From contig CP070828.1 of assembly GCA_020344715.1 (NCBI GenBank), positions 972,507-979,117 of the forward strand: a DNA stretch of 6,611 nt. The letters run 5' to 3'. Origin of the DNA: Candidatus Bathyarchaeota archaeon (GTDB lineage: Archaea > Thermoproteota > Bathyarchaeia > Bathyarchaeales > Bathyarchaeaceae). Made by a program: the position numbers and the translations under genes. Below are positions 5,149-6,611 of this stretch, one piece after another; position 1 is the stretch's first letter, and the number at the start of each line of letters is the position of its first letter. The notes beneath the pieces are model-generated. The model was not told the origin of the DNA, did no database searches, and saw only the letters and a program-made list of their open reading frames with translations.

Positions 5149-5153
5149 AACAG

Positions 5154-6275
5154 ATGGTTCAAAAGACGACAGTTTCGGTGATTAAATGTGACGTGGGCTC
5201 ATCAGCTGGCCATCATATAGTTCCCAGACCGTTGCTGGATATTGCGGAAGACCGTATGAAGAAAGCACAGAAGCAAGGAACAATTAACAGCTACTATGTT
5301 TTCCACGCGGGAGATGACCTAGAACTACTCATGGTCCACGAAAAAGGTGAGGGCGACCCGAAAATACACGAGGTTGCATGGGAAACATTTCAGGAAGCAG
5401 CTAAGAAAGCATTGAGCCTCAAACTCTATGGTGCGGGACAAGATCTCCTGAAATCAGCTTTTAGTGGAAACGTTCGCGGCATGGGGCCTGGCGTAGCCGA
5501 AATGGAAATCGAAGAAAGACGCTCAGACCCGATAATCGTTTTTGCCGGTGACAAGACTTCGGGAAGCGCCTTCAACTACCCCCTGTTCCGCGTATTTGCC
5601 GATCCGATGAATACTGCGGGACTGGTGATTGACCCTAACCTTGCTGGAGGCTTCAAGTTCGAAGTCTTGGATGTCCTGAAAAACCGGAAAGTTGTGATGA
5701 AATGCCCAGAAGAAATGTACGAGCTGATTGCTTTAATCGGAACGACCGAGCGCTACTTGATCTCGCGAATATGGAGAACCAAGGACAACCTCATCTGTGC
5801 AGCAAACAGCACAACAAAGCTTTCGTTAATCGCTGGAAAATACGTGGGAAAAGATGACCCGGTCAGTATTGTGAGAGCTCAACACGGGTTGCCTGCGACG
5901 GGTGAGATTCTAGCACCTTTCATGCACAGCTACTTCGTTGAGGGATGGATGCGAGGTAGCCACTGGGGGCCTCTCATGCCTGTTGGACTTGAATTCAGCA
6001 AGTGCACGGTATTCGATGGACCGCCAAGAATGGTAGCGCTAGGTTTCCAAGTTTCCGATGGAACCATTGCCAGCGACAGCGATGGCACTCCGCTAGTAAA
6101 TGACCTGTTCGATGATCCTGCGTTTGACATGGCTCGGCATGAAGCTATGGAGTATGCAGCAGCGTTGCGTCGCATGGGCGAGTTTGAGCCTGCTCGACTA
6201 GGCGCTGATACAATGGAATACACAACTCTGCCGCTGATCCTCAAGAAGTTGAGGCGAAGGTTTAAGCCAGCTTGA
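5154..6275 (+). CDS. fbp: Fructose-1,6-bisphosphate aldolase/phosphatase (archaeal class V)
   Basis: A complete 373-residue bifunctional gluconeogenic enzyme. It joins dihydroxyacetone phosphate and glyceraldehyde 3-phosphate to FBP, then removes the 1-phosphate to give fructose 6-phosphate, making the route one-way towards sugar synthesis. It is cytosolic, Mg-dependent and found in archaea and a few deep-branching bacteria. All expected motifs are present: SVIKCDVGS (Asp13), GHH (His20), AGDDLEL (Asp54, Asp55), LYGAGQDLL (Tyr92, Gln96), GDK (Asp133, Lys134), KYVGKDDP with Schiff-base Lys233 and metal-binding Asp234-Asp235, GWMRGSHWGP, FDGPPR, DLFDDPAFD, and MEYTTLPLIL with the mobile-loop Tyr356. 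Numbering is one more than in the Sulfolobus enzyme. It has its own TATA box and Shine-Dalgarno and is divergent from an RHH-wHTH regulator. Nothing is missing or truncated. Confidence 0.97.
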   Translation: MVQKTTVSVIKCDVGSSAGHHIVPRPLLDIAEDRMKKAQKQGTINSYYVFHAGDDLELLMVHEKGEGDPKIHEVAWETFQEAAKKALSLKLYGAGQDLLKSAFSGNVRGMGPGVAEMEIEERRSDPIIVFAGDKTSGSAFNYPLFRVFADPMNTAGLVIDPNLAGGFKFEVLDVLKNRKVVMKCPEEMYELIALIGTTERYLISRIWRTKDNLICAANSTTKLSLIAGKYVGKDDPVSIVRAQHGLPATGEILAPFMHSYFVEGWMRGSHWGPLMPVGLEFSKCTVFDGPPRMVALGFQVSDGTIASDSDGTPLVNDLFDDPAFDMARHEAMEYAAALRRMGEFEPARLGADTMEYTTLPLILKKLRRRFKPA

Positions 6276-6312
6276 TCGCTCTGCCGTAACATCGTTCCTG
6301 AAGATTCAGATA

Positions 6313-6611
6313 TTACTTGACATATACCAGCTTACTAGATAAGCCTTCCAACTCTTGGCAACGAGACTTGACAACTTCGTAGACTTTTTTGCGCAGGGTT
6401 TCTCCCAGCAGCCCAGTTTCCCTAATAGCACTCATTTTGCGGGCAAGCTTGAAGTCACCCAAGCCCAAAAACCATAATTCGAAATCTTTGCGTGCTAAAT
6501 GAAACTCAAGAGACTTGGTGTCTAAAGCTTGAATTTTGTCGCAAAAATCTCTTAGGTTGGTTGCATAGGTTTGCGAATACAAATCCATGCCATAGTAAAA
6601 ATGGAAAGCCT
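6313..6611 (-). CDS. DUF5752-like protein of unknown function, N-terminus beyond window
   Basis: The reading frame ends at TAA (plus 6313-6315) and stays open to the right edge. A Met codon at 6588 could be taken as the start, but the seven codons before it encode AFHFYYG, which continues the aromatic strand that opens DUF5752-like domains, so I treat the gene as 5'-truncated. The visible 98 residues include NLRDFCDKIQ, SLEFHLARKDFELWFLGLGDFKLARKM and a C-terminal helix TLRKKVYEVVKSRCQEL. The H..R.DFE.W....GD..LA pattern is the signature I associate with archaeal DUF5752 proteins, whose role is unknown. It has no signal peptide or membrane segment in view. It converges with the FBP aldolase/phosphatase, leaving 37 bases between stops. 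The family call is from memory of the pattern, so it is moderate in strength. Confidence 0.65.
   Translation of the reverse strand, partial: AFHFYYGMDLYSQTYATNLRDFCDKIQALDTKSLEFHLARKDFELWFLGLGDFKLARKMSAIRETGLLGETLRKKVYEVVKSRCQELEGLSSKLVYVK

Noticed and set aside
5112..5153. GTG start adding 14 residues to the FBP aldolase/phosphatase
   Set aside because: It lies before the expected transcription start, has no ribosome site, and family members begin at the SVIK strand. ATG 5154 has GGTGG five bases upstream.
1..6611. CRISPR array, tRNA/rRNA, insertion sequence or defence island
   Set aside because: I saw no spaced direct repeats, cloverleaf-like segments, transposase or nuclease motifs, and gene content and codon use look like core chromosome.

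Overview
The window looks like ordinary chromosomal DNA of an archaeon, most likely from the Thermoproteota/Bathyarchaeia side of the tree, although the lineage itself is inference. Four things support this. There is a complete archaeal-type (class V) fructose-1,6-bisphosphate aldolase/phosphatase. Several genes have archaeal TATA-like boxes, either about 25-28 bases before a leaderless ATG or further upstream of a short leader with a GG-rich Shine-Dalgarno site. There is a small MoaD/SAMP-type protein ending in Gly-Gly. There is a two-domain regulator of archaeal style. Base composition and codon use look even across the window, and I see no transposase, integrase, CRISPR array, tRNA or rRNA.

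Layout from left to right: the C-terminal end of a class I/II aminotransferase (1-302, +), a gap of about 150 bases, a MoaD/ThiS/SAMP-like beta-grasp protein (467-757, +), and an M20 metallopeptidase (809-2167, +). A CooC-type P-loop ATPase (2194-2997, -) converges on the peptidase. A 164-base divergent promoter region separates CooC from an MFS transporter (3162-4334, +) that starts with TTG. A gap with a possible 33-codon ORF follows. A ribbon-helix-helix plus winged-helix regulator (4496-4996, -) is divergent from the FBP aldolase/phosphatase (5154-6275, +) across a 157-base region. At the right edge, a DUF5752-like protein (6313-6611, -) runs out of the window.

The genes do not form one obvious pathway, and most appear to be separate transcription units on alternating strands. 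FBP aldolase/phosphatase is the committing gluconeogenic enzyme. CooC-type ATPases normally serve nickel insertion into CO dehydrogenase, so the two together would suit an autotrophic or acetyl-CoA-assimilating archaeon, but no CODH gene is visible here.

The most interesting signals are regulatory. One is a 20-bp near-perfect palindrome placed between the TATA box and the expected start site of the MFS gene. The other is the shared promoter region of the RHH-wHTH regulator and the gluconeogenic gene, which holds a perfect 10-bp palindrome and a repeated ACGTGnGT motif on either side of the TATA box. I found no convincing undescribed multi-gene system.
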